Assembly: GCA_900318565.1 (NCBI GenBank)
Contig: ONLD01000001.1
Location: 1 to 64,000, forward strand
Direction of reading: 5' to 3'
DNA from: an uncultured Bacteroidales bacterium
GTDB taxonomy: Bacteria > Bacteroidota > Bacteroidia > Bacteroidales > UBA932
DNA length: 64,000 bases
Under the pieces are notes generated by a model. The model saw nothing but the letters and a program-made list of their open reading frames with translations, did no database searches and had not been told where the DNA came from. The stretch's first letter is position 1. Every line of letters starts with the position of its first letter. Both the position numbers and the translations under genes were made by a program. Positions 16,941 through 24,942 of this stretch are shown here, one piece after another.

Positions 16941-19448
16941 ATGAAAGCCTTACTGATCAGCCTGATTCTTAGTGCTGCCATCCAGCTCAACCCGAAAGCC
17001 CCCGCGCAGATACAGCTCTCCGACGGATGGCGGATTACGCAGGAAAGCAGCTCCCGCAGTTACCCCGCCGCCGTGCCTTCGACCGTGGCCGGCGCCCTTA
17101 TGGATTGCGGCGCACTGCCCGCAGGCCTGCTCGAATCAGACAACCTGAAGCACGCAGACCCCTCGCTCTTCGAGGGCGCGTGGACATACAGCATAGACTT
17201 TGACATAAAGAAGCCCAACACACGGTCCCTGCAATGGGCGCTGCGCTTCGACGGGCTCAGCTACAGGGCGGACATCACCCTCAACGGCACCCTCCTCGCC
17301 AGTGCCGACACCACGGCCGGCGTGTTCATAGAGCGCGAATTCGACGTGACAAGGCTGCTCAAAAAGCACAACACGCTGTCAGTCAAGCTCCAGAGGGCCG
17401 GCAAAGGCGAACTCGCGATAGGCTTCGTGGACTGGAATCCGGCCCCGCCGGACGGGAGTATCGGCATCGTGCGCCCAGTTACGCTCATCTCCCGCCGGAA
17501 AGCTGCGCTGGACGAGCTGTGGGTGAACCCCGTCTATGACCCCAAAAAACCGGACAGCGCCTCGCTGGAAATCAGCGCCAGGCTTCGCAACCTTACGGAC
17601 GCCCCCTTCAGCGGCATCCTGCACGGCGAAGCGGAAGGCCTCAGCTTCGAGGTCCCCGTCACCCTCGATGCCGGGGAAGAACGCATATTGCGTCTGGACG
17701 CCGACAAAGTCAAGGCACTGAAAATCAAGGACCCGCGCATCTGGTGGAGCCGCGACCTCGGCAGCCCCGAAATGTACCGCCTGCAACTTAGCCTGAAAGA
17801 AGGCAAGACAGTCTGCGACAGGGCGGAGACGGCCTTCGGCATACGCAGCATAGAGAGCCGCCTGGATGAATACGGCCACCGCGCCTATTGGCTCAACGGC
17901 CGCAAACTCCTGCTTCTCGGCGGCGGCTGGACCGACGACATCTTCCTCCGCGACACCCCCCGGAGCATCGAGCACCAGATAAATATGGTCGCGGATATGG
18001 GCCTCAACTGCATACGTTTCGAGAATATCTGGGGCAAGGATGACACCGTCTATGACCTGTGCGACCGGGCCGGCATCCTCGCGCTCGCGGGCTGGAGCTG
18101 CCAGTGGGAGTGGGAGCACTACTGCGGCGTACCCCACCATCCGAAATACGGATGCATCCAAGGGCCGGAGCTCAACGCCCTCGCGCTCAGGTACTTCCGC
18201 GACCAGGTAAAGCGTCTTCGCAACCACCCGTCCCTCATCGGCTGGCTCACCGGCTCCGACCGCATACCCAATCCCGAGCTGGAAGAGCAGTACCTCAAGG
18301 CTTATGCGGAACTGGACCGCAGGCCCTATGTCTGCTCGGCATCAGGCCTTGCCAGCCTTGCAGGGCCCTCAGGCAACAAGATGTCCGGGCCCTATGAATA
18401 TGTAGGTCCCGAATACTGGTACCTCGACCGCAAACGGGGCGGCGCCTACGGATTCAACACCGAGACCTCCATCGGCCTTAACATTCCCCAGATAGAAGCC
18501 CTGCGCCGTATGCTCCCCGCGGACGGCATCTGGCCCGTAGGCGAAGCGTGGAACACGCACTGCACCGTGGCCGCCGAAGGTATGAATTCCCCCAAGGAAC
18601 TGCTCAAGGCCGTCAACGGACAGTACGGAGAGGCAGGCAGCCTGGAGAGTTTCGTCGCACGCTCGCAAGCGCTCGACTATGAGGGCACGAGGGCGATGTT
18701 CGAAGCGTTCCGGGTGAACCGCGAGCGCTGCACAGGGCTGATTCAGTGGATGTTGAATTCAGCCTGGCCATCGCTCTACTGGCAGCTCTACGACTGGTAC
18801 GGCGTACCGACTGCCGGCTATTACGGCGTGAAGAAGGCGTGCAGCAGCGTGCAGATGATGTTCAACTACGCCGACGGCAACCTGTACATAGTCAACGGAG
18901 GCCCCGAGTGCCGCACCGTCAGCGCAAGCATCAGGGTCTTTGATGCCGGCAGCAAGCCCCTCGAGGAGCGTTCGATGCAGCTCAACGTCCCCTCCGGAGG
19001 CTCGATAGCAGTGCACACGCTGCAGCCGCTGCGTGACCGTGACCTGTTCGTCTTCACATCCCTTTCCTACGGAGAATGCGCGGCCGACAACTTCTACGCG
19101 CTCCCCGCTTCCGGCAACATCCACCAGTGGGAAAAGAGCAACTGGTTCCAGACCCCGATAAGCCGCTACGCAGATATGAGATTCGTAGCCCGCCTGCCCG
19201 AGGCAGACCTGCTCGTGGACAGCGGCACCGGTCCCGACGGGCTGCTGCACGCGACCGTCGCCAACCGCGGCAAGAGTATTGCTTTCCAGGTGGTTATGAA
19301 GCTCGTAAGCCCGGACGGGCAGCTCGTCCCCGAGGCCTTATGGAGCGACAATTTCTTCTCCCTCGCGCCCGGCGAAAGCAAGGAACTGCACTGCCGCCTC
19401 CCCAAGGACTGCGAGGGCGCTACGGTCAGCTGGACGGCAGGCCTGTAG
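16941..19448 (+). CDS. GH2 glycosidase, exo-beta-glucosaminidase/mannosidase-like
   Basis: 835 aa, secreted (hydrophobic N-terminus, cleavage near residues 15-23). Architecture: N-terminal galactose-binding-like domain (about 25-185), immunoglobulin-like domain, then a TIM barrel. A GSD motif places Asp440 at the acid/base position, and NTETS gives Glu508 as nucleophile. The Asp in place of the usual NE motif recalls the CsxA exo-beta-D-glucosaminidase branch of GH2. A C-terminal beta-sandwich region follows the barrel. Probably removes non-reducing-end glucosamine or mannose from glycans in the periplasm. It lies 3 nt downstream of lepA. Exact sugar specificity is uncertain. Confidence 0.85.
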   Translation: MKALLISLILSAAIQLNPKAPAQIQLSDGWRITQESSSRSYPAAVPSTVAGALMDCGALPAGLLESDNLKHADPSLFEGAWTYSIDFDIKKPNTRSLQWALRFDGLSYRADITLNGTLLASADTTAGVFIEREFDVTRLLKKHNTLSVKLQRAGKGELAIGFVDWNPAPPDGSIGIVRPVTLISRRKAALDELWVNPVYDPKKPDSASLEISARLRNLTDAPFSGILHGEAEGLSFEVPVTLDAGEERILRLDADKVKALKIKDPRIWWSRDLGSPEMYRLQLSLKEGKTVCDRAETAFGIRSIESRLDEYGHRAYWLNGRKLLLLGGGWTDDIFLRDTPRSIEHQINMVADMGLNCIRFENIWGKDDTVYDLCDRAGILALAGWSCQWEWEHYCGVPHHPKYGCIQGPELNALALRYFRDQVKRLRNHPSLIGWLTGSDRIPNPELEEQYLKAYAELDRRPYVCSASGLASLAGPSGNKMSGPYEYVGPEYWYLDRKRGGAYGFNTETSIGLNIPQIEALRRMLPADGIWPVGEAWNTHCTVAAEGMNSPKELLKAVNGQYGEAGSLESFVARSQALDYEGTRAMFEAFRVNRERCTGLIQWMLNSAWPSLYWQLYDWYGVPTAGYYGVKKACSSVQMMFNYADGNLYIVNGGPECRTVSASIRVFDAGSKPLEERSMQLNVPSGGSIAVHTLQPLRDRDLFVFTSLSYGECAADNFYALPASGNIHQWEKSNWFQTPISRYADMRFVARLPEADLLVDSGTGPDGLLHATVANRGKSIAFQVVMKLVSPDGQLVPEALWSDNFFSLAPGESKELHCRLPKDCEGATVSWTAGL

Positions 19449-19455
19449 CGGAACC

Positions 19456-19486
19456 GTTAAACCGAGGCGCGTCTTTTGCGTCTAAA
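19456..19486 (+). promoter_or_regulatory. Candidate ECF sigma promoter 1
   Basis: GTTAAACC (19456-19463), a 15-nt spacer, then CGTCTAAA (19479-19486), 8 nt before the sigma-factor ATG. The same TTAAACC-N15-CGTCTAAA arrangement recurs before the next gene. It suggests autoregulation by this sigma factor. Confidence 0.65.
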
Positions 19487-19494
19487 TAACCGGT

Positions 19495-20001
19495 ATGCAG
19501 GAACTGGAGACATACTTCAACGAATTGGTGCGTCAGTACAGCGAGCCCCTCTACTGGCACGTGCGTACTATGGTCGGCAGCCACGAAGACGCCGACGACC
19601 TGCTGCAGGACATCTTCGTAAAAGTATGGAGCGCGCTGCCCCGTTTCAGGGGAGACTCGGACGTGTTCACCTGGCTGTGGCGCATAGCGACAAACGAGAC
19701 GCTGAGCCACCTGCGAAAGGCACGCGTGCGTGCGGCACTAAGATTCGCGCACATCGACACGGAAGCCGAGAAGGTGTCCGACCCCGATCCCTATTTCGAC
19801 GGCAACGCCGCACTGCGCTCCCTGCGAAAAGCCATCGCCGCCCTCCCCGACAAGCAGCGGCTCGTCTTTTCCCTGCGCTACTATCAGGAACTGAACTACG
19901 AACAGATATCCGAAATCACGGGCACGTCGGTGGGCGCCCTGAAAGCCTCCTACCACATCGCGTTCGAGAAGATAAAGCAATTTTTGACGGACAACGATTA
20001 A
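19495..20001 (+). CDS. ECF-type RNA polymerase sigma factor
   Basis: 168 aa. Sigma2 region with AEDLLQD-like ADDLLQDIFVKVW (about 33-45) and TWLWRIATNETLSHLRK. Sigma4 region near the C-terminus (LPDKQRLVFSLRYYQELNYE, then a helix-turn-helix GTSVGALKASYHIAFEKIK). No FecR-type anti-sigma follows. A small one-TM protein and a Spy/CpxP-like periplasmic protein do, which points to an envelope-stress regulon and not a SusCD-linked one. Preceded by a candidate self-recognised promoter at 19456-19486. Confidence 0.93.
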   Translation: MQELETYFNELVRQYSEPLYWHVRTMVGSHEDADDLLQDIFVKVWSALPRFRGDSDVFTWLWRIATNETLSHLRKARVRAALRFAHIDTEAEKVSDPDPYFDGNAALRSLRKAIAALPDKQRLVFSLRYYQELNYEQISEITGTSVGALKASYHIAFEKIKQFLTDND

Positions 20002-20027
20002 ACCTGCGCCGGGAATCGGCGTCTAAA
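19998..20027 (+). promoter_or_regulatory. Candidate ECF sigma promoter 2
   Basis: TTAAACC (19998-20004), a 15-nt spacer, CGTCTAAA (20020-20027). It overlaps the sigma gene stop codon and precedes the 89-aa gene by 8 nt. Element sequence and spacing are identical to promoter 1. Confidence 0.65.
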
Positions 20028-20035
20028 CAAACGAA

Positions 20036-20305
20036 ATGAGCAACAAAATTCCATATTCGACACCTTCAGGATACTTCGACAATCTTCAGTCGCGGCTTTC
20101 CACGATACCGGCCCGCAGGTCCCGGATCAACCCGGTCCCCTACCTCGCCCTGGCAGTGAGTTTCACCTTGCTCGTGCTCATAGGCAACTACATCCTCACG
20201 AAATCGACGGCAAGCCAGCCGGCAAGCGACGAAGCCATTATCGAATACCTGATCGACTCGGGCACCACACTCGCCCAGTTGGAAGAGGTTGTCTATAACT
20301 ATTAA
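20036..20305 (+). CDS. Small single-TM protein, possible anti-sigma or sigma partner
   Basis: 89 aa. A short N-terminal cytosolic stretch (PYSTPSGYFDNLQSRL), one membrane segment about residues 38-55 (YLALAVSFTLLVLIGNYIL), and a short acidic C-terminal tail (AIIEYLIDSGTTLAQLEEVV). The position directly after the ECF sigma gene and the matching promoter suggest a membrane partner of the sigma factor. No anti-sigma zinc motif is seen, so the role is inference. Confidence 0.75.
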   Translation: MSNKIPYSTPSGYFDNLQSRLSTIPARRSRINPVPYLALAVSFTLLVLIGNYILTKSTASQPASDEAIIEYLIDSGTTLAQLEEVVYNY

Positions 20306-20319
20306 AAACTTGTTAGGTT

Positions 20320-20826
20320 ATGAAAAGGTTGATTTCCACATTATTGCTGACAGTCAGCATCGCAGCGGCAGCACTGGCGCAGCCGCAGAACAACAATCAG
20401 AAAGGTCACGGCAAGCCGGACTTTGAGAAATTCCAGGCCGAAAAGGTGGCGTTCATCACGAATGAGGTTGGACTCACCGCCGAGGAGGCCGAGGACTTCT
20501 GGCCCGTCTTCAACGAGATCGAGAAGCAGCAGAGAGAACGTATGACGGCTGAGAAAAAGGCCTACATCGCTCTGAACAAGGCTCTCGCAGAAGGACAAGG
20601 TGATGTGGCAGCACTGCTGAAGTCCTATCTCGACGCCAAGGCCGCCAACACAAACCTCCACGCCGCCAACGTGGCGAAGTATCAGAAGATACTCTCCATC
20701 GAGAAAGTGGCGAAGCTCTACACCTGCGAGGAGAAATTCCGCAGGCAGCAGATCGGGAAGCTTGGCGGCGGAAAAGGCCACGGCGGCCCTCAGGGACGCA
20801 AGCCAAGGCCTGAAAAAAGCAAGTAA
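20320..20826 (+). CDS. Spy/CpxP-like periplasmic protein
   Basis: 168 aa. Signal peptide ending near ALAQ (about residue 20), then a helical domain with EVGLTAEEAEDFWPVFNEIE, the LTxEQ/LTAEE-type motif of Spy/CpxP/LTXXQ proteins, and a basic Gly/Lys-rich tail. Such proteins act as periplasmic chaperones or metal/envelope stress sensors. Third gene of the ECF sigma operon, followed by a strong terminator. Confidence 0.8.
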   Translation: MKRLISTLLLTVSIAAAALAQPQNNNQKGHGKPDFEKFQAEKVAFITNEVGLTAEEAEDFWPVFNEIEKQQRERMTAEKKAYIALNKALAEGQGDVAALLKSYLDAKAANTNLHAANVAKYQKILSIEKVAKLYTCEEKFRRQQIGKLGGGKGHGGPQGRKPRPEKSK

Positions 20827-20848
20827 CTGTCAGACTCTCATCGAAGAA

Positions 20849-20874
20849 CCCGGGCTGAGCGGCCCGGGCTTTTT
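20849..20874 (+). terminator. Intrinsic terminator of ECF operon
   Basis: CCCGGGC (20849-20855) pairs with GCCCGGG (20862-20868) around a 6-nt loop, followed by CTTTTT. It lies about 20 nt after the last stop codon. The minus-strand phosphoesterase gene ends at 20881 just beyond. Confidence 0.9.
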
Positions 20875-20880
20875 CGTGTC

Positions 20881-22707
20881 TCAGAATTCCGAATAGCCGG
20901 TGGTCAGGTCGCTGCGGCGGAACACGCGTTTAAGGCCGCTGCCGGGGATGGTGTGGGTCACCACCACTTCCCAGTTCTTGAAGCCGGAAGGAGAAACGGT
21001 CACGGGCTTGTAATACCACAGGTGGCTGTGGGTGCGGTCCGTCCAGGATGCGGAATCCTTGCCGAGTTCGTTGAAAGCGTATGAGGCCAGGGCCATATTG
21101 GAAGTGCTGCCGTCGGGGAGGCGGGTGAAATCGCCCACCTTCTTGCCGTCCTGGTACATCTCCACGGTCCACCAGGTGTCGTCATCGTCCCATACTTCCG
21201 CGACGAAGCAGCCTTTCAGATTGTCGTTGCCGTAGGCGGTGACGGAGGACTTCCCGCCCGTGGCGTCCGCGTACCAGCTGTACTTGTAGGACTTGGAGCC
21301 CGTGTAAACCTGGTCGCCGTCGTACACGCGGAACTGGTAATCTTTGCTGCGGCCGGTGCCTTTGTTGGTCCAATCCACCACATCGGCACCCTTGATTTTA
21401 TACACAGTGTAGCCGTTGGGGCCGCCGGTGACGCTGCTGTGGCAGTTCCACCACCCGCCGCAGGCCGCCTGGTGGATATGTTCCATCACGGGACGGCCGC
21501 TCCTGGTGATGAAGTCCTTATGGATGTAGCAGGCGGGATAATGGGAATGTCCGCACATCAGCTCGGCGGAGTGGAATTCGGACATTGCAGTCAGGATTTC
21601 GCTGCGGTAGCAATACCATATTATATTGGCTCCGCCCACCCAGGCGCCTTCGCGGAAAGGCACGTGGGTACAGAAGATGATGATTTTGTTTTCCTTGTCC
21701 TGCACGAGCGCGAGGTCTTGCTGCAGCCACTCCCACTGGTCGGGGATGAAGCCGCCGTTGTAGTTCCAGGTCTTCTTGTCGGGGTAGGACGCGGACGTGG
21801 TGGAAGTGCCGTACACGTCGTCCATTACTACTATGTGGGCGTTGCCGCGGTCGAAGGAGTAGTCGGTGGGGCCGAAATGGTCGATGAAGAGCTGCGCCGC
21901 CTGGTAGTCGTCGGAGCGCGTGGCGGTGTGGTCGTGATTGCCTATGCACTGGAAGAACGGGAGCCAGCCGGTGCTTATCTGCACGTTGGACATAGCGTCG
22001 CGCATAGAGTCCCACATATTGGAGGAATCGAAAACGATGTCTCCCAGGGTGATGGCATAGACGTTCCGGTAGTCTCCGGAGGCCAGGCCTTCATTGACGG
22101 TGGATTGTATGTCGGGGATGGTGCCGGGGTAGGAATCGTGCTGCTTTGTGAAGTAACCTACGCCTTTGGCGGTCTGGCACTGCGGGTCGCCTACCATCAC
22201 GAGCGTAAATTCAGTCTCCGGCCCGGGAAGGGGCTCGAGGCTGAAGTCGTTGCGGTTGACAGCTTCCGGATTGATCTTGGAAGTGCTGTAGAACAGCGGC
22301 TTATGGTATTTGTCGTCCAGGGGGATTTTGTAGGCGGCGGGCACGGTGATATAGACATTGCGGGTACGGGCGTCCAGTTGCATCTGGTACACGCCGTTCT
22401 CGTCCGTGACGGTGAATTTATAACCGTCGCTGACCGGCACGCCGGGTATGCCTTTGCCGGTGGAGGCGTCCCGGACCAGCCCGACGCCGTTCATTCCCGG
22501 CTGCAGCTCGGTATTGTTGATGTGCGTGTCGTCATTGAGCGGCTCCGGCTCGGGATCAGGTTCCGGTTCGGGCTCGGGTTTGGGCTCCGGTTTGGGCTCC
22601 GGTTTGGGCTCCGGTTTGTCCACGGGGGCCGGCTTTTCAGGCTCGGGTTTGTCGCACCCTGCAAGAATCAGGGACGTACAAAGGAAGATGGTCAGAAGTT
22701 TCTTCAT
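20881..22707 (-). CDS. Calcineurin-like metallophosphoesterase lipoprotein
   Basis: 608 aa from ATG 22707. Lipobox LILAGC (Cys18), then an extended Pro/Glu/Lys linker made of repeated PEPK units, an N-terminal carboxypeptidase-regulatory-like domain (TGKGIPGVPVSDG), and a metallophosphoesterase core with LVMVGDPQ, TLGDIVFD, GNHDHT, THVPF and CGHSHYP metal-ligand blocks. A C-terminal beta domain follows. Surface lipoprotein; the organic phosphate or phosphodiester substrate is unknown. It shares this three-part layout with the 546-aa protein at 36281-37921. The -7 element TACTTTTG (22713-22720) lies only 5 nt before the ATG. Confidence 0.87.
   Translation of the reverse strand: MKKLLTIFLCTSLILAGCDKPEPEKPAPVDKPEPKPEPKPEPKPEPEPEPDPEPEPLNDDTHINNTELQPGMNGVGLVRDASTGKGIPGVPVSDGYKFTVTDENGVYQMQLDARTRNVYITVPAAYKIPLDDKYHKPLFYSTSKINPEAVNRNDFSLEPLPGPETEFTLVMVGDPQCQTAKGVGYFTKQHDSYPGTIPDIQSTVNEGLASGDYRNVYAITLGDIVFDSSNMWDSMRDAMSNVQISTGWLPFFQCIGNHDHTATRSDDYQAAQLFIDHFGPTDYSFDRGNAHIVVMDDVYGTSTTSASYPDKKTWNYNGGFIPDQWEWLQQDLALVQDKENKIIIFCTHVPFREGAWVGGANIIWYCYRSEILTAMSEFHSAELMCGHSHYPACYIHKDFITRSGRPVMEHIHQAACGGWWNCHSSVTGGPNGYTVYKIKGADVVDWTNKGTGRSKDYQFRVYDGDQVYTGSKSYKYSWYADATGGKSSVTAYGNDNLKGCFVAEVWDDDDTWWTVEMYQDGKKVGDFTRLPDGSTSNMALASYAFNELGKDSASWTDRTHSHLWYYKPVTVSPSGFKNWEVVVTHTIPGSGLKRVFRRSDLTTGYSEF
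22560..22618. repeat. 12-bp tandem repeat coding PEPK linker
   Basis: Units of GGCTCCGGTTTG and close variants repeat with a 12-bp period inside the phosphoesterase gene and encode the Pro-Glu-Pro-Lys spacer after the lipid anchor. Copy number could change by slippage without shifting the frame. Confidence 0.7.
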
Positions 22708-22712
22708 ATTGG

Positions 22713-22720
22713 CAAAAGTA
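22713..22720 (-). promoter_or_regulatory. -7 element of phosphoesterase gene
   Basis: Minus-strand TACTTTTG, exact TAnnTTTG match, with CCAAT between it and the ATG at 22707. Confidence 0.6.
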
Positions 22721-22757
22721 CTGATAATACTTATGTTTTGCAAGTGTCCGGGGGCCG

Positions 22758-23906
22758 TTAAATCAGGCCGGAGATGATGTCGTCGGCCACAAACCAGCGC
22801 TCTTCGGGGATGCGCAGGCAGCCCGGGACAGCGGCCGGCACAAGGCCTTCCCGGCTTCCCTGCAGCAGCTCCGCCCGCACCCCGTCCTCGGTCCGCAGGC
22901 CCAGCATTATCTGCTCCTCCCTGATTTCCGCCTCCGAGAGCACCTCCCTGCTCACCGTCCAGCCGCTAAGCGCCTCGGAATTCCAGCTCCGGCGATTAGC
23001 CGCTGAACGACATCCTGCAGGTGCGGCCGCGGCGGCAGTGACATCAGAGGCAGTTTCAGCGGTCTTAGCGGCTTGACCAGGGGTCTGGGCTGTCCTGGTT
23101 TGAGGGCGGGAATCCATCAAGCCAAGGGAATGGGCGCCGGGGCCAAGGCCGACGTAGGGAGCGCGGGTCCAGTAGGCGCTGTTGTGGACGGCACGGCGGC
23201 CGGGGAGGGCCCAGTTGGATATTTCATAGTGCTCGTACCCCGCCTCCGCGAGCAGACGGCAGACAAGATAATACTGCGCGCTGCACTCCTCGTCCGGAAG
23301 ATCTGAGTAGCGCCCCTCGCGCGACATACGTCCCAGAGCACTGCCCTCCTCCACCGAAAGCTGATATGCCGAAATATGCTCGGGCCGCCAGTCCAGAATC
23401 CCCCGCACGGTAGCCTCCAGCATACGGGAATCCATACCATCGACCCCGAAAATCACATCCACGCTGACATTGTCGAATCCAGCCTCCCGAAGCTGCCGGA
23501 ACGCCCGCCGCGCCCCGTCGGAATCGTGCCTGCGGTTCATCCAGCGCAGCATCCCGTCGTCCAGCGACTGCACGCCCATACTGACCCTGTTCACCCCGAG
23601 CGCACGCAGCCCGGCGGCATACTCGGGAGTGATGTCGTCAGGATTCACCTCGACCGTCCACTCCCTGTAACTGCGCCCTCCGCACGCATCGGCAATGCGG
23701 CCTATAAACTCAAGAGGCAGCACCGACGGGGTGCCGCCTCCGAAATACAGAGTGTCCACCGCTGCCGCGGCAGCTATTTCATCCTTACGTGCCCGTGCCT
23801 CCGCACAGACTTCATCCAGCCAACGCTGCGTCGGGCACGCCCGCTCCGAGTAGAAGTCACAGTAGGTGCAGAAACTCCTGCAGAACGGCACGTGAACATA
23901 AATCAT
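22758..23906 (-). CDS. hemW: HemW-like radical SAM protein with Ala-rich insert
   Basis: 382 aa. The N-terminal C-x3-C-x2-C cluster motif CRSFCTYC (residues 9-16), the GGGTPS SAM loop, and the EVNPDD and GVQS motifs mark the HemW/HemN branch. It lacks the N-terminal extension of true coproporphyrinogen dehydrogenases, so a haem chaperone role is more likely. An unusual segment rich in Ala, Thr and Arg (about 22978-23117) follows GPGAHSLG, where relatives normally run on directly. The C-terminal part continues with a recognisable winged-helix-like tail (EIREEQIMLGLR). Confidence 0.88.
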   Translation of the reverse strand: MIYVHVPFCRSFCTYCDFYSERACPTQRWLDEVCAEARARKDEIAAAAAVDTLYFGGGTPSVLPLEFIGRIADACGGRSYREWTVEVNPDDITPEYAAGLRALGVNRVSMGVQSLDDGMLRWMNRRHDSDGARRAFRQLREAGFDNVSVDVIFGVDGMDSRMLEATVRGILDWRPEHISAYQLSVEEGSALGRMSREGRYSDLPDEECSAQYYLVCRLLAEAGYEHYEISNWALPGRRAVHNSAYWTRAPYVGLGPGAHSLGLMDSRPQTRTAQTPGQAAKTAETASDVTAAAAAPAGCRSAANRRSWNSEALSGWTVSREVLSEAEIREEQIMLGLRTEDGVRAELLQGSREGLVPAAVPGCLRIPEERWFVADDIISGLI

Positions 23907-23958
23907 TGGTGGCGGCTAATTACCTATGTACCAGCTACTTCCTAAATCTGCCTGCACG

Positions 23959-23975
23959 AAAAAACCTGCAAGCAG
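23959..23975 (-). terminator. Weak candidate terminator
   Basis: On the minus strand CTGC-TT-GCAG (23966-23975) precedes G and six T residues. The stem is only 4 bp, so this is tentative. It lies about 40 nt after the stop of the coiled-coil gene. Confidence 0.35.
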
Positions 23976-24016
23976 ATTGCGTAATGCATTGCTATTCAGG
24001 GAGATGCGCGGCACCG

Positions 24017-24931
24017 TCAGCGAAGCATCAGCTCGGCGGAGCCGAGGCGGGCCTGGCTCGTGAAGGCCTCGACCGTGTAGATACCTTTCTGGAAAGCAGG
24101 AATGTTGTTGACGTAGATGCTCAGTTCCACTTCCTGTCCCTGGTAGTCCACCTCACGGGATGCCGTAGCCGCAAGCGTCTGGCCGTCAAGGGTGAAGGAC
24201 GCACCGCGGCCGTCGTCAAGCAGCTCTCCGGCAGGGTCCTTGACTCTCACGTACACGCGCACGGGACCGGGCTCGGCGAGGGCGTTCTCCACAAGGCTCA
24301 AGGTCACCAGCAGGCGGGCCACGTTCTTGCTGCGGTCAATCAGCTTGCCGGCGCTGTTGTAGGCCTCGAGACGCAGGCCGCGGGCCTTGATCACGGAGCC
24401 CGTGACGACCTTGCCCGTCAGGTCCTCGACCTGGGCGGTCAGCTGCTCGTTCATCTTGCGGTGCTCGGCTGCCTCGCGGCGGGCGTTGGCTGCATCCACG
24501 GTAAGCTTGTGATTCAGCTGGTTAAGGGAGTCGATCTGCACGATGTAGCCGCGCATAATCGAGCGCAGCGTGCCGAGCTCCTTCTCGTACTGACGCATCT
24601 TCACGCGGTTGGTAGCTTCCGTCTTCTTGATGCGCTCCACCAGCTGCGCAACTTCCTCGCGGGAGGAATCGAGCTGGAGGTTGATGGAGTCGTAATCGGA
24701 CGAAAGGGCCTCGTAGTCACCCTGGAGGGCGACAATCTGCTCGGTAAGTTCCTGTTTCTCGATATTCAGCTGCCCCACCAGGGCGTTTTTCTGGTAGAGC
24801 ACATAAGCAAGGGCCGCTGCGAGCAGCACGGCCACGGCAGCCATTACGTACATTATCGTCTTGGCTCCGCCGTTCTGCTTGCGCTCGCGCTCCCTACGCT
24901 CAATTCTCTCAAGGGGATCTTCTCTTTCCAT
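24017..24931 (-). CDS. Membrane-anchored coiled-coil protein
   Basis: 304 aa. A charged N-terminus (MEREDPLERIERRERERK), one membrane segment (about 25-45, TIMYVMAAVAVLLAAALAYV), a long coiled coil (about 50-170) and a C-terminal beta-rich domain of some 130 residues (LRLEAYNSAGK, VRVYVRVKDPAGELL). Probably inner-membrane anchored with the coil and beta domain in the periplasm. I do not recognise a named family; it resembles conserved Bacteroidetes proteins of unknown function. It begins 11 nt after the aminopeptidase gene, so likely in the nadE operon. Confidence 0.8.
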   Translation of the reverse strand: MEREDPLERIERRERERKQNGGAKTIMYVMAAVAVLLAAALAYVLYQKNALVGQLNIEKQELTEQIVALQGDYEALSSDYDSINLQLDSSREEVAQLVERIKKTEATNRVKMRQYEKELGTLRSIMRGYIVQIDSLNQLNHKLTVDAANARREAAEHRKMNEQLTAQVEDLTGKVVTGSVIKARGLRLEAYNSAGKLIDRSKNVARLLVTLSLVENALAEPGPVRVYVRVKDPAGELLDDGRGASFTLDGQTLAATASREVDYQGQEVELSIYVNNIPAFQKGIYTVEAFTSQARLGSAELMLR

Positions 24932-24942
24932 AATAAACTAAA

